A stretch of 64,000 nucleotides of DNA from Phycisphaerales bacterium (lineage in GTDB: Bacteria; Planctomycetota; Phycisphaerae; Phycisphaerales; UBA1924), in assembly GCA_023382935.1 (NCBI GenBank), contig JAHDXL010000002.1:248001-312000 (forward strand), given 5' to 3'. The notes under the pieces were generated by a model. The model saw only the letters and a list, made by a program, of their open reading frames with translations. It ran no database searches and was not told the DNA's origin. Position numbers and translations under genes: made by a program. How positions within the stretch are numbered: position 1 is the first letter of the stretch; each line of letters begins with the position of its first letter. Shown here one piece after another: positions 24,194 to 32,732 of the stretch.

Positions 24194-24961
24194 ATGAAAC
24201 AGCCCGCTCTCCTGCTTCGCGACTTCGGTGTCGGTGTTCGGATCGGTCTGACACTCCTGTGCCTGGTCATCCTGGGTGGATCGGCCGTCTCGGGCATGTA
24301 TCTGCGCGACCACCACAGCGGGCGCGATGAACGGGCCGGATTTTCCGTCGATGACATCCGTGCCCACTACCACGGCATCCGCTCCAAGTCGCCCATGGTC
24401 GTCGCCCTCGACGAGAACAAGCACCCCAAGGATCTCGATCCGAAGTTGCGAGCGGCGTTGCTCGACTGGCTCAACGGCGACCGCCTCACGCAGGACTACG
24501 ACAACTTCGACCTCGGCGACATGGCCCCGGCTGAAATCCTCGCCGACAACTGCATCTCCTGTCACGACGCCAATGCCACCGGGCCTGACGCCTATCCACA
24601 ACTGCCCTTGCGCTACTTCGACCAGGTGAAGGCGGCCTCTGTCTCGCGCGACATTCAGCCCGTCAGCGAGAAGGTGCTCATGGCCTCGCTGCACGCCCAC
24701 GCGCTGGGCATCGGCTCGGTCTGCATCATCGCCGTCCTGCTGCTCGCACTCACGCGCGCTCCCTCGGCGTTCAAGGGCCTGTTCGCGGTGCTCATCGGCG
24801 CAGGGCTGCTGATCGACCTGGCTGCGTGGATTCCCGTCCGCGACAACGTGACGCTGGTCTGGGCGATCATGGGTGGAGGGCTAGCGTTTCAGGCGGGCAC
24901 GGTTCTGGCCCTGTGCACCGTCATCCTTGACCTGTGGCTCCCACGCGGTCCGCGCGAATAA
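24194..24961 (+). CDS. Membrane-bound monohaem cytochrome c
   Basis: 255 residues. One N-terminal membrane helix (~15-38), a periplasmic section with one haem-c site CISCH near residue 120, then three C-terminal helices (~170-190, 195-215, 222-245). The arrangement is a membrane-anchored cytochrome c with a soluble domain between helices. It follows the altered Gfo protein by 7 bp and could accept electrons from periplasmic sugar oxidation. I do not recognise a named family. Confidence 0.75.
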   Translation: MKQPALLLRDFGVGVRIGLTLLCLVILGGSAVSGMYLRDHHSGRDERAGFSVDDIRAHYHGIRSKSPMVVALDENKHPKDLDPKLRAALLDWLNGDRLTQDYDNFDLGDMAPAEILADNCISCHDANATGPDAYPQLPLRYFDQVKAASVSRDIQPVSEKVLMASLHAHALGIGSVCIIAVLLLALTRAPSAFKGLFAVLIGAGLLIDLAAWIPVRDNVTLVWAIMGGGLAFQAGTVLALCTVILDLWLPRGPRE

Positions 24962-25165
24962 GAGATCGCGAAACGCCAGCCCGGGAGCGTTGCACGCCAA
25001 CAACCTTGTCCTCAAGATGGCTGGTCCTTCGCCGCTTCCTGCCGGCAATACCGACTTTGCAGGGTCGCTGTCGGCCCGCGGAGCAAGCCCTCACGCCGCA
25101 ACGTCCCAAGACGGACCCCGCTGGCACGAGTGAGGGGAAACTGGTGGACGGCACGGCCGGAACCT

Positions 25166-26239
25166 TCACAGACCCGGCCCGAAATCCACACCGACCGCAT
25201 CCAACACGCGCTCGATGGCCTCGGCCTGCCCGATCGACCACGACGCGCTCGGGCGAGCCGCCCGCCCGCCGCGCACCGCGGCCGCGAACGCGCCGAACTG
25301 TTGGACAAACTTGTCTCCCCCCCGAGCGATCACGATCGTCTCACGCCCCGCTCCCCGCGGGTGCGTTTCCGAGCGCTCCACCAGCAGTTCCGCCCGTTCG
25401 GCGTCCGGCGACCAGGGCCACTCCGTGCTCACCGTGCCGTGCACTCCGATCAACCGCACCCCGCGACTGCCCGAGCGATCGATCCCGAAAACCAGGCGAA
25501 AGGAAACTCCGCTCGCCAAACCCTCAATCTCGATGCGCTCATCGACACCCAGCCGTTCCCCCTCGATTGGCCTGGCCACCACGCCGCTGATCTTCATGTC
25601 CCCCAACTCGCACCCCAAGACCGTCCGTACGAAACTGATCGGGTAGCACCCAAGATCCAGCGTGGCCCCGCCGGCCAAGTCATGGCTGTAGCGCGTCGCC
25701 TCGCGCCCGACAGCCTTCATGTCGCTCTCGAAACACGCCTCGATGCGACGGATCGGACCGACCGGGCTGACTCCCAGCCCGTCGCCGTCGCGCGCGACGG
25801 TTGTCAAAGCGTCGATCTGCGGGTGATGCAGGTACATGAAACCCTCGACCAGCAGGCGCCCGGCCCGATCGGCTTCCGCGAACAGCCGCTCGGCATCGGC
25901 CCGTCGCCAGCACAACGGCTTCTCGCACAACACATGAAACCCGGCGTCCAGCAGACGCCGCGTCCACTCCGGATGATGACGATTCGGCAACGTGCAATAC
26001 ACGGCGTCCGCGTGCCGGTGCCGTTGGCCCTGGTTCTCCGGGGTCGATGCTCCCGTTCCCACCAACTCCTCATAGGTGCAGGCACGCTCTAGCCCGTGCC
26101 GGTCGGCAAACGCGCGTGCCCTTCCCAGATCTCGCGACGCCACCCCGACCACCCGACACCCCGGCGCCCTCGCCAGCAGCGGCGTCACTTTGTCCGCGAT
26201 CAGCCCCGTCCCCATCACGATCCAGCGCAGTTCAGACAT
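25166..26239 (-). CDS. Gfo/Idh/MocA oxidoreductase, cytoplasmic
   Basis: 357 residues from the ATG at 26239. Rossmann start LRWIVMGTGLIADKVTPLL, then TLPNRHHPEWTRRLLDAG and the catalytic VLCEKPL, here with the lysine intact. The C-terminal domain has GGATLDLGCYPISFVRTVLG. There is no signal peptide, so it stays in the cytoplasm, unlike the two plus-strand members of this family nearby. It resembles dehydrogenases of the NAD-dependent sugar/diol type. The longer frame to 26305 adds a region without features. Confidence 0.88.
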   Translation of the reverse strand: MSELRWIVMGTGLIADKVTPLLARAPGCRVVGVASRDLGRARAFADRHGLERACTYEELVGTGASTPENQGQRHRHADAVYCTLPNRHHPEWTRRLLDAGFHVLCEKPLCWRRADAERLFAEADRAGRLLVEGFMYLHHPQIDALTTVARDGDGLGVSPVGPIRRIEACFESDMKAVGREATRYSHDLAGGATLDLGCYPISFVRTVLGCELGDMKISGVVARPIEGERLGVDERIEIEGLASGVSFRLVFGIDRSGSRGVRLIGVHGTVSTEWPWSPDAERAELLVERSETHPRGAGRETIVIARGGDKFVQQFGAFAAAVRGGRAARPSASWSIGQAEAIERVLDAVGVDFGPGL

Positions 26240-26313
26240 GGGGCATTGTTCGCGCCGGACGAGGCCCATCGCCTGGCCCTTCGGCAGTCCCTTTATCTCC
26301 GACACTTTGTCGT

Positions 26314-26319
26314 TATACT
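26314..26319 (+). promoter_or_regulatory. Candidate -10 element TATACT
   Basis: TATACT 20 bp before the ATG at 26340, with a possible weak -35 TTTATC at 26292-26297 and a 16-bp spacer. It is followed by AAGGAG. Confidence 0.4.
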
Positions 26320-26339
26320 AGTCTCCCAAGGAGACCGCC

Positions 26340-27527
26340 ATGACCTTCACCCGTCGCCAGTTCGTCCTGACCACCGGCGCCAGCGTCCTGACCGGCGCTA
26401 CCGCTCCTGCGTGGGCGCGGCTCATCCGGGCCGGGCAACCGCTGCGGATCCTGTTCCTCGGCGGCACCGGCTTCCTAGGCCCGCACATGGTCCGCGACGC
26501 CGTGGCGCGCGGGCATACCGTCACGCTCTTCAATCGCGGCAAGACCAATCCGCAACTCTTCCCAGGCCTGGAAAAACTCACCGGCGACCGGTACGGCGAT
26601 CTCTCGGCCCTGGAAAACCGCGAATGGGACGTCGTCATCGACACCTTCACCTACGTTCCCGACACCGTCGCACGCACGGCCGAACTGCTCAAGGACCACG
26701 TCGGACAGTACCTCGTCATCTCCACCGTCTCGGTCTATCCCGACTACGCCACGCCGGGGATGGACGAGGACGCGCCGCTGGCCGAGATGCCCGACGACGT
26801 GGCCGCCGGCATCAAGACGCACGGACAGGTTGGGCAGTATTACGGCCCGATGAAAGCCCGCGTCGAGCGCAAGGTGCAGGAGATCATGCCCGGCCGCACC
26901 TGCGTCGTACGCCCCGGCCTGATCGTCGGGCCTGGCGACCCATCCGACCGCTTCACATACTGGCCCGTTCGCGTGTCTCGAGGCGGTGAGGTGCTCTGCC
27001 CCAACAGCCCCGACGACTACACGCAGTCCATCGACGTGCGTGACCTGGCCTCGTTCATCATCACCTGCGCCGAGAAGAAACACATGACGACCTTCAACGC
27101 CGATTCGCCGGCCGCCACGCGCACCATGGGCCTGCTGCTGGAAACCTGCCGAGCGGTGAGTCGGTCGGACGCGACTTTGACCTGGGTGCCCGCCGCCTTC
27201 CTGGCTGAGCACGGCGTTGGCGCCTGGCAGCACATGACCTGCTGGATTGCGCCGGAAGGCCCATATGCCGGTTTCGGGCAGGTCAGCACGAAGCGCGCGA
27301 TGGCGGCCGGGCTGGTTTGTCGTCCGCTGGAGGACACGGTGCGCGACACGCTGGCGTGGGTCGATGAGAAGCCGCGGCCGGAGGACGACGATGCGCCCGA
27401 CCCGGCCAGCGGAACGGTTCCCGTACCACCGGATCGTCGCGATCGCATTGTCAGGGCCGAGCGTGCCGGGCTTCCGCCTCACAAGGAGGCTGAAGTTCTC
27501 AAGGCCTGGCACGAACACAAGGGTTGA
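26340..27527 (+). CDS. Tat-exported NAD-dependent epimerase/dehydratase-like protein
   Basis: 395 residues with AAGGAG upstream. The twin-arginine signal TRRQFVLTTGAS ends near APAWA. The mature protein starts ILFLGGTGFLGPHMVRDAVA, the extended-SDR nucleotide-binding loop, followed by WDVVIDTFTYVPDTVARTAE and a strand with STVSVYPDY. The typical YxxxK pair appears as YYGPMKARVE. The last ~40 residues are charged and do not match the family. Exported SDR proteins are rare but recur in planctomycete-like genomes. Substrate unknown. Confidence 0.85.
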   Translation: MTFTRRQFVLTTGASVLTGATAPAWARLIRAGQPLRILFLGGTGFLGPHMVRDAVARGHTVTLFNRGKTNPQLFPGLEKLTGDRYGDLSALENREWDVVIDTFTYVPDTVARTAELLKDHVGQYLVISTVSVYPDYATPGMDEDAPLAEMPDDVAAGIKTHGQVGQYYGPMKARVERKVQEIMPGRTCVVRPGLIVGPGDPSDRFTYWPVRVSRGGEVLCPNSPDDYTQSIDVRDLASFIITCAEKKHMTTFNADSPAATRTMGLLLETCRAVSRSDATLTWVPAAFLAEHGVGAWQHMTCWIAPEGPYAGFGQVSTKRAMAAGLVCRPLEDTVRDTLAWVDEKPRPEDDDAPDPASGTVPVPPDRRDRIVRAERAGLPPHKEAEVLKAWHEHKG

Positions 27528-27630
27528 TCCGGCAGGGCCGGGTGCCAGACGGTCGCATCGAAGTGTGTTTGGTCGAGCCCTCGCTTCCGCGCGGGACTGC
27601 TTCGCGACGCGTCTCTCCTCGATTCGTGCC

Positions 27631-28773
27631 TCACGCCTCCCGCCGGCGCCGATACACCAATTCGACATCATCCCCCAGTCGCCTGGCTCGCAGCAGGTCG
27701 AAGCGTCTTCCCTCGGTGAGCGAACTGGCCACGCGCCCGCTGGCCACAGTCTTTGCCATCTCATCGCCCAGCAGAAGTGGTGCAACGTACACGACCGCTT
27801 CGTCGATCAGGTCGAGTTCGAACAAGGCCCCCAGCAGCCCCGGGCCCGACTCGACCAGCACCGAGGATACGCCGCACTTTTCCATCAGCGTCGCGAACAG
27901 CAGAGGCAGGTGCAGTCGGCCCAAGTCCTCGGGTACGCCGAGCAGGGTCACGCCTGCCGCCTCGAGGGCCTCGCGCTGCCGGGCCACAATGTCCGCAACG
28001 ATGAGGTCCTTGGAGCAGGCAATCAGCGTCGGTTCGGTGCCGGCCGACATGACCAGTTTGCTGTCAGCCTGGATGTTCAGTTCGCGGTCGATGATGACGC
28101 GCTTGGCCTTGCGCCGCACATGGACGCCGCGCGCCGTGAGCATCGGATCGTCGGCCGCGACGGTGCCGAATCCGGCCAGCACCGCGTCCACCCTGGCTCG
28201 CAACTGGTGCACGCGGCGGCGTGAACGCTCGTTGCTGATCCACTTGCTCTCGCCGGTGCGTGTCGCCGCACGCCCATCGATGGTCTGCGCCCACTTGGCG
28301 ATGATCCACGGCAGCCCGGTCCTGATCCGTTTGATGAAGGGCTCGCTCAGGCGAATCGCGGCCGTGCTGGCCTCGCACTTTCGCACGCTGATGCCCGCGG
28401 CTCGGAGCACGCCGCTCCCGCCGCCGGAAGTCTCGTGCGGGTCATCGACGGCGTATACCACCTGCGCGATGCCGGCCTCGATCAATGCATCGGTGCAGGG
28501 CGGCTGCTTGCCGAAGTGACGGCACGGCTCGAGTGTGACGTAGATCGTCGCCCCGCGCGCGTCGAGCCCGCGCTCCCGGCAGTTCTTCAAGGCATCGCGT
28601 TCGGCGTGCAGGTCGCCGAAGCGACGGTGATGCCCAAGCCCAATCACACGCCCATCGCGAACAATGACTGCGCCAACCATCGGGTTGGGCTCCACGTACC
28701 CCATTCCGCGCAGCGCGACGCGGGCTGCCAGGTCAAGCATCGCCTTGTCGAGTTCCTGCGGCACGCCAGACAT
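27631..28773 (-). CDS. ribD: Bifunctional riboflavin deaminase/reductase RibD
   Basis: 380 residues from the ATG at 28773. The N-terminal deaminase has the zinc ligands HAE (H56) and C84/C93 in EPCRHFGKQPPC. The C-terminal reductase begins near KWAQTIDGRAATRTGESKWI, with VLAGFGTVAADDPMLTAR and VLVESGPGLLGALFE. It performs the second and third steps of riboflavin synthesis. Its start overlaps the last base of the rnhB stop (TAATG), so the two are coupled. No FMN riboswitch is seen; the rnhB gene precedes it. Confidence 0.95.
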   Translation of the reverse strand: MSGVPQELDKAMLDLAARVALRGMGYVEPNPMVGAVIVRDGRVIGLGHHRRFGDLHAERDALKNCRERGLDARGATIYVTLEPCRHFGKQPPCTDALIEAGIAQVVYAVDDPHETSGGGSGVLRAAGISVRKCEASTAAIRLSEPFIKRIRTGLPWIIAKWAQTIDGRAATRTGESKWISNERSRRRVHQLRARVDAVLAGFGTVAADDPMLTARGVHVRRKAKRVIIDRELNIQADSKLVMSAGTEPTLIACSKDLIVADIVARQREALEAAGVTLLGVPEDLGRLHLPLLFATLMEKCGVSSVLVESGPGLLGALFELDLIDEAVVYVAPLLLGDEMAKTVASGRVASSLTEGRRFDLLRARRLGDDVELVYRRRREA

Positions 28774-29729
28774 TACGCAAGGCGAACCAGCGCCGCGCGC
28801 GTCGGCGCGTCGAGAACCGGATGGGCGTCGCGCAGCCAACGACGGGCATCGGTCGTGTATCCCGCGGTCGGCTTCAACTCCGGCAGGCGGCCGCACCAGT
28901 ATCGATTGAATCGGGCCATTGCCAGTTCGCGCACCAGTTTGGCCGTCATCGACGCCAGGGCCACGGGCAGGTGCGCGTCCTCGGCCTCGGGAATCAGCAG
29001 AACCCTTGCTCGTTCCCCGAGTTCATAGCGGCTGGCCCGTTCGGTCTCCTCCAGCGGGCGCGGACTGTGCGAGCAGACGCCCGACAGCGCGCCGGCGTAA
29101 TGCACCCGCCCGCCGTGCCGGTCGGCCACGATGCGGACCTCGGCCTCCGGCCACTCGCGCAAGACGCGGGCAACCAAGATGCGCAGGGCATGCGTCGTCG
29201 TCGCGCCCTTTGAGCCGTGCTCACGCACGAGCGCGTTGAAGGACGACTCGCACAGGGTGACGCCCCACAACCCGACGAGACGGACACCGGCCCTCTCGGC
29301 TGCGCCGGTCAGGATGTTCGCGTCAATGCGAATCGCGTCACGCGTCGAGGCCCGGGGCAGCGGGGCGGGATCGCCCGCATACCAGGCCTGCGATCCGAGA
29401 TTGACGCCCAGTGAGCCGAACAGCGCGTCGTCACTCTCGATGGGTGTCAGGAAGCCCTCGCAGAAACCGAGTACCCCGCGTTCGAGGTGGAGCAGCGGGT
29501 CTCTCTGCTGCCCGTTCGGAAGTTTGAGTTTCTTCGAGTCAGCGACGGCGATGCGTTTTCGGACGTCGCGCGGCGAGCGGCACACCGCACGCTCCAGCAA
29601 CTTCCACAAGTCAGGGGCCGCCTGTCCCTGCTCCCACGAACTGACCTCGAACACCGAGGCGCATACGCACAGCGGCCCGAGCATCGGCCCGTATCCGGCT
29701 TCGTCGATGCCGCAGTAAATCAGAGACAT
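28773..29729 (-). CDS. rnhB: Ribonuclease HII-like protein, divergent
   Basis: 318 residues from the ATG at 29729; an ATG at 29738 is also possible. RNase HII active-site elements are present: CGIDEAGYGPMLGPL for DEAGRGP, VADSKKLK, and LIPEAEDAHLPVALASMTAK followed by LVREL for the AASI-AK-RD region. It is longer than the usual ~200-220 residues because of large central insertions. The expected role is to nick RNA-DNA hybrids at ribonucleotides; the insertions make full activity uncertain. It overlaps ribD downstream. Confidence 0.75.
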   Translation of the reverse strand: MSLIYCGIDEAGYGPMLGPLCVCASVFEVSSWEQGQAAPDLWKLLERAVCRSPRDVRKRIAVADSKKLKLPNGQQRDPLLHLERGVLGFCEGFLTPIESDDALFGSLGVNLGSQAWYAGDPAPLPRASTRDAIRIDANILTGAAERAGVRLVGLWGVTLCESSFNALVREHGSKGATTTHALRILVARVLREWPEAEVRIVADRHGGRVHYAGALSGVCSHSPRPLEETERASRYELGERARVLLIPEAEDAHLPVALASMTAKLVRELAMARFNRYWCGRLPELKPTAGYTTDARRWLRDAHPVLDAPTRAALVRLA

Positions 29730-29983
29730 GGCGGGCATGGTATCGCCGGACGCGGTGCAGGGAGCGGATCAGGCGCCAAGTCCGCGAAGCGAGCCGGGTG
29801 CGATCCCCGCTTTGGTGGACTCGCCGGAACGGACCCTACGGGCGTCATAACCGGACCGGCGTCTTGTCCAATATCTCGGCTTGGAGATACACCGGTCAAA
29901 TCCCCGCCCTGCTCGGCCGATCGGAAGTCAGGCCCGAGTCGGGTCAAGCGGAACAAACCCCCATATGCAAGGAGAGGCCGGCC

Positions 29984-32599
29984 ATGCCAGGTCAGCGCAT
30001 CGCAATCAAGTCGGGTCCGAGCAGTGTGGCTTCCCGGATCGTCATCACCTCGCTGGTCAGTGCGCTGGCCGGGGCGCTCGGTGCGTGCTCGACGACGACG
30101 CACGCCGGGGCGCAAAAGGAGTTCAACAAGACCGCCGAACTGGCTTCTGTGCAGATTGCGCCGGACGCGACCGCCGGGCGCTATGACTCGAGTTTCTATT
30201 TCGGACAGGCGCGACAGGCCAACGCGCCCCGCGAGTGGGTGAATGAGGCGGTGGCACAGAGCGCGGTGCTGAAGTTGCAGCGGGCCCAGGCCGAGGGAGC
30301 CCGCGTCGAGGCGGCTGCCAACCGCACGACCTCGCTGGCCCAGGCCGACGAGATGCTGGCCCAGGCCGCGGCGCTGCACCAGATCGCCGGCTTCGAGGCC
30401 CAGCGTCAACGGACGGCCCAGGACATCCGCTTCAACCAGTTGGAAGAAGAGATCCGTGCCCATCGCACGCTGTCAGAGATCTCGCAGCGCAGCGGTCAGA
30501 TCGAGATCGGAAGCGTGATGTCTGACCTCAAGGGTCAGGTGTCGATGATGACCGCCGAGGCCGACGCCGCTTGGGCGGCCGCCCAGGTCGAGTGCGAGCG
30601 TCTGCGCACTGAGCACGAGCGCGTCTCCACTCAGGGCCAGGCGATCGTCCGCCAGATGAACGAGCAGGTGACGCTGGTTGGGCAACGTGCCGACCAGCAG
30701 ATCACTTCGCTGGAAGGCCAGTCGCAGGCGACGCTCCGCCGCGCCAACGCCGAGGCCCAGTTGCTGGCCCAGCAGGCCCGCTCGCACCTGTCGGAAGGCA
30801 AGGACCGTCAGAGCGAACTTTCGCAGCAGGCTGAGTACGTGCTCAGTCAGGCGACGGTGGAGTCCAACCGGCTGAACGCCGAGGCTACCCGAATCGAGTC
30901 TTCGAACATTGAGGGTACGTATCGCTCGTCCATCGCGCAGGCTGAGCAGAACTTCGCGTGGGCCAAGACCCGCGGCAACGAACTGCGTGAAACGGCCATG
31001 CAGAAGTTGACCGCGTACACCTCGCAGTTTACCAGCGCACGCCAGCAGGCCGACTACCAGTTCAACAGCGACTCGGCGGCCCACCAGCGAGCGCTCGACG
31101 CGCTGGCGGCTGAGGACCGGCAGGTGAAGGCCACCTTCTCAATCGCGCTCTCGCGGGCCCAGGAGTTCGAGTTCGACGCTCGCGAGACCTTCGTGCAAAC
31201 GGAGATTTCCAGGGACCGGACCGGGCGTCCGGCCAGCGAGGTGCGGTTCAACGCCGAGCAGAAGGCCGATGCGCTGGCGGCAGCGTTCCGTGCTGTCACG
31301 AGCAACGACCCGGCGGCCATCGACATCCTGAGCGAGACCGAGCACGGAGATGCGTTCGTCGCCGCGGTGGCCCAGTCTGACCGCATGCGTACGACGGCCC
31401 GGGCCACGTTTGATCGCGATCTGGCCGATGTGGCCTCGCGCCGGACGCAGGCCGAGATCGCCTTTGAAGATGCGCACACGGTGTACCGCAATACCAAGAG
31501 CCAGATCGCCTCGGCCGAGACCAACGCGACCACCGAGGTGGAGCAGATGTTCGCCCAGGCCGACGCATTGCTCAAGCAGTCCGAGCGTGACTACGAGCAG
31601 GCCTGCATCAACGCCGCGTCGACGCGGGATCAGGCGATCGCGCAGGCCCAGCAGTTGCGCACGGCCGCGGTGGCGACGGTGGCCAGTGCGCAAGCCAAGG
31701 CGGCCCAATTGAGGTCAGACAGCGAGGCGGCCCTCGCCACGGCGCAGGCCCTGGCGACCGAGTTCGAGCAGAAGAAGCAGGCCGTTCTGGCGGCCGCACA
31801 GGCGCAGAGCAACCAGTTCCTGGCGCAGGCAGACCTGGTTCGCTCGGAGAAGACACGGTGCATCAGCGACCTGAATGACCGGATCGCCGCTTCGCAGGGG
31901 CTGCTCGACGCTGAACTGGCCCGGCTCGAGACCCTGGCCCGCCAGACCTATGAGGTGGCGCGACTGGAGCACGAGGAGGCCATGCTGATCGCCAGCACGT
32001 TCGAGCGCATCGGCACGGCGCGCGTTGAAGCGCTGGCCGCCCAGAACGTGCTCTCGGCCCAGAACCGCTCCAATGCGCTGGCCCGCAGCCAGACCGATCT
32101 CAATACCGAGCGTCAGTTGGTCCACGCCCGAATCGACTCGGCTCTGGCCCAGGCCGACACGACGCTGGATGCCTTTGAAACCGAGGACTCGCTGCGCCGG
32201 GCCCGCGCCCACGCGCTCGAGCAGATCATGCTGGCGTACGTGGAGCACCAGCACGCCACCGCCGAGGCCGAGGAATCGACCATCGTCGCTCGCTTCAACT
32301 CGCGTCTGGCGCAGTTGCAGGCCGATCGCGACCGCGCCTATGCCCAGGCATATGTAGATCGTCAGCGCACGCAGACCGACCTTGTGACGGCCGGCGCTCC
32401 GGTGCCGCCCGCTCTGAGCGATGCGACGTTGGCGCGACTGGAAACGGCGGCCATGAACATCCGTCAGGCCGCCGCCGAGGCCAGGAGTATTCTCGAAGCG
32501 TCGCAGGCGCAATCGATGGCGCAGTCGGGCGGCGACGCGCTGCAGATGACGCAGCCCGGCACGAGCGAGGTCGCCAACGTGCCCGCCGACGTCGATTGA
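29984..32599 (+). CDS. Very long Ala/Gln-rich coiled-coil lipoprotein
   Basis: 871 residues from the ATG at 29984, with AAGGAG upstream. A signal of ~35 residues ends in LGAC, a lipobox, so the protein is likely a lipid-anchored envelope protein. Nearly all of the rest is one unbroken helical coiled coil rich in Ala, Gln, Glu and Arg, including repeated phrases such as AEAQLLAQQARSHLSEGKD, LAQADEMLAQAAALHQ and ARFNSRLAQLQADRDRAYAQ. There are almost no prolines, so a long fibre is expected. No enzyme motif is seen. A long rod bridging inner and outer layers is plausible. The in-frame start at 29798 lacks features. Confidence 0.8.
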   Translation: MPGQRIAIKSGPSSVASRIVITSLVSALAGALGACSTTTHAGAQKEFNKTAELASVQIAPDATAGRYDSSFYFGQARQANAPREWVNEAVAQSAVLKLQRAQAEGARVEAAANRTTSLAQADEMLAQAAALHQIAGFEAQRQRTAQDIRFNQLEEEIRAHRTLSEISQRSGQIEIGSVMSDLKGQVSMMTAEADAAWAAAQVECERLRTEHERVSTQGQAIVRQMNEQVTLVGQRADQQITSLEGQSQATLRRANAEAQLLAQQARSHLSEGKDRQSELSQQAEYVLSQATVESNRLNAEATRIESSNIEGTYRSSIAQAEQNFAWAKTRGNELRETAMQKLTAYTSQFTSARQQADYQFNSDSAAHQRALDALAAEDRQVKATFSIALSRAQEFEFDARETFVQTEISRDRTGRPASEVRFNAEQKADALAAAFRAVTSNDPAAIDILSETEHGDAFVAAVAQSDRMRTTARATFDRDLADVASRRTQAEIAFEDAHTVYRNTKSQIASAETNATTEVEQMFAQADALLKQSERDYEQACINAASTRDQAIAQAQQLRTAAVATVASAQAKAAQLRSDSEAALATAQALATEFEQKKQAVLAAAQAQSNQFLAQADLVRSEKTRCISDLNDRIAASQGLLDAELARLETLARQTYEVARLEHEEAMLIASTFERIGTARVEALAAQNVLSAQNRSNALARSQTDLNTERQLVHARIDSALAQADTTLDAFETEDSLRRARAHALEQIMLAYVEHQHATAEAEESTIVARFNSRLAQLQADRDRAYAQAYVDRQRTQTDLVTAGAPVPPALSDATLARLETAAMNIRQAAAEARSILEASQAQSMAQSGGDALQMTQPGTSEVANVPADVD

Positions 32600-32626
32600 C
32601 GCCGCTGCCGATCCTGGGGGTGATGG

Positions 32627-32660
32627 CACGCCGGGCCTCGTGTCCGGCGTGTCTTCTTTT
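32627..32660 (+). terminator. Rho-independent terminator
   Basis: CACGCCGG (32627-32634) pairs exactly with CCGGCGTG (32644-32651), loop of nine, followed by TCTTCTTTT. It stands 27 bp after the coiled-coil lipoprotein gene and before a convergent gene. Confidence 0.7.
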
Positions 32661-32732
32661 CCACAGCGAAGTTGATGCACGCGCCGTCCGGGACACCGGC
32701 TCTGACCGGACCGAGTCAGTCTGCAGCGTCTG

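Noticed and set aside
26475-27785. 436-codon minus-strand frame opposite the epimerase-like gene
   Set aside because: Shadow; the plus-strand gene has clear SDR motifs.
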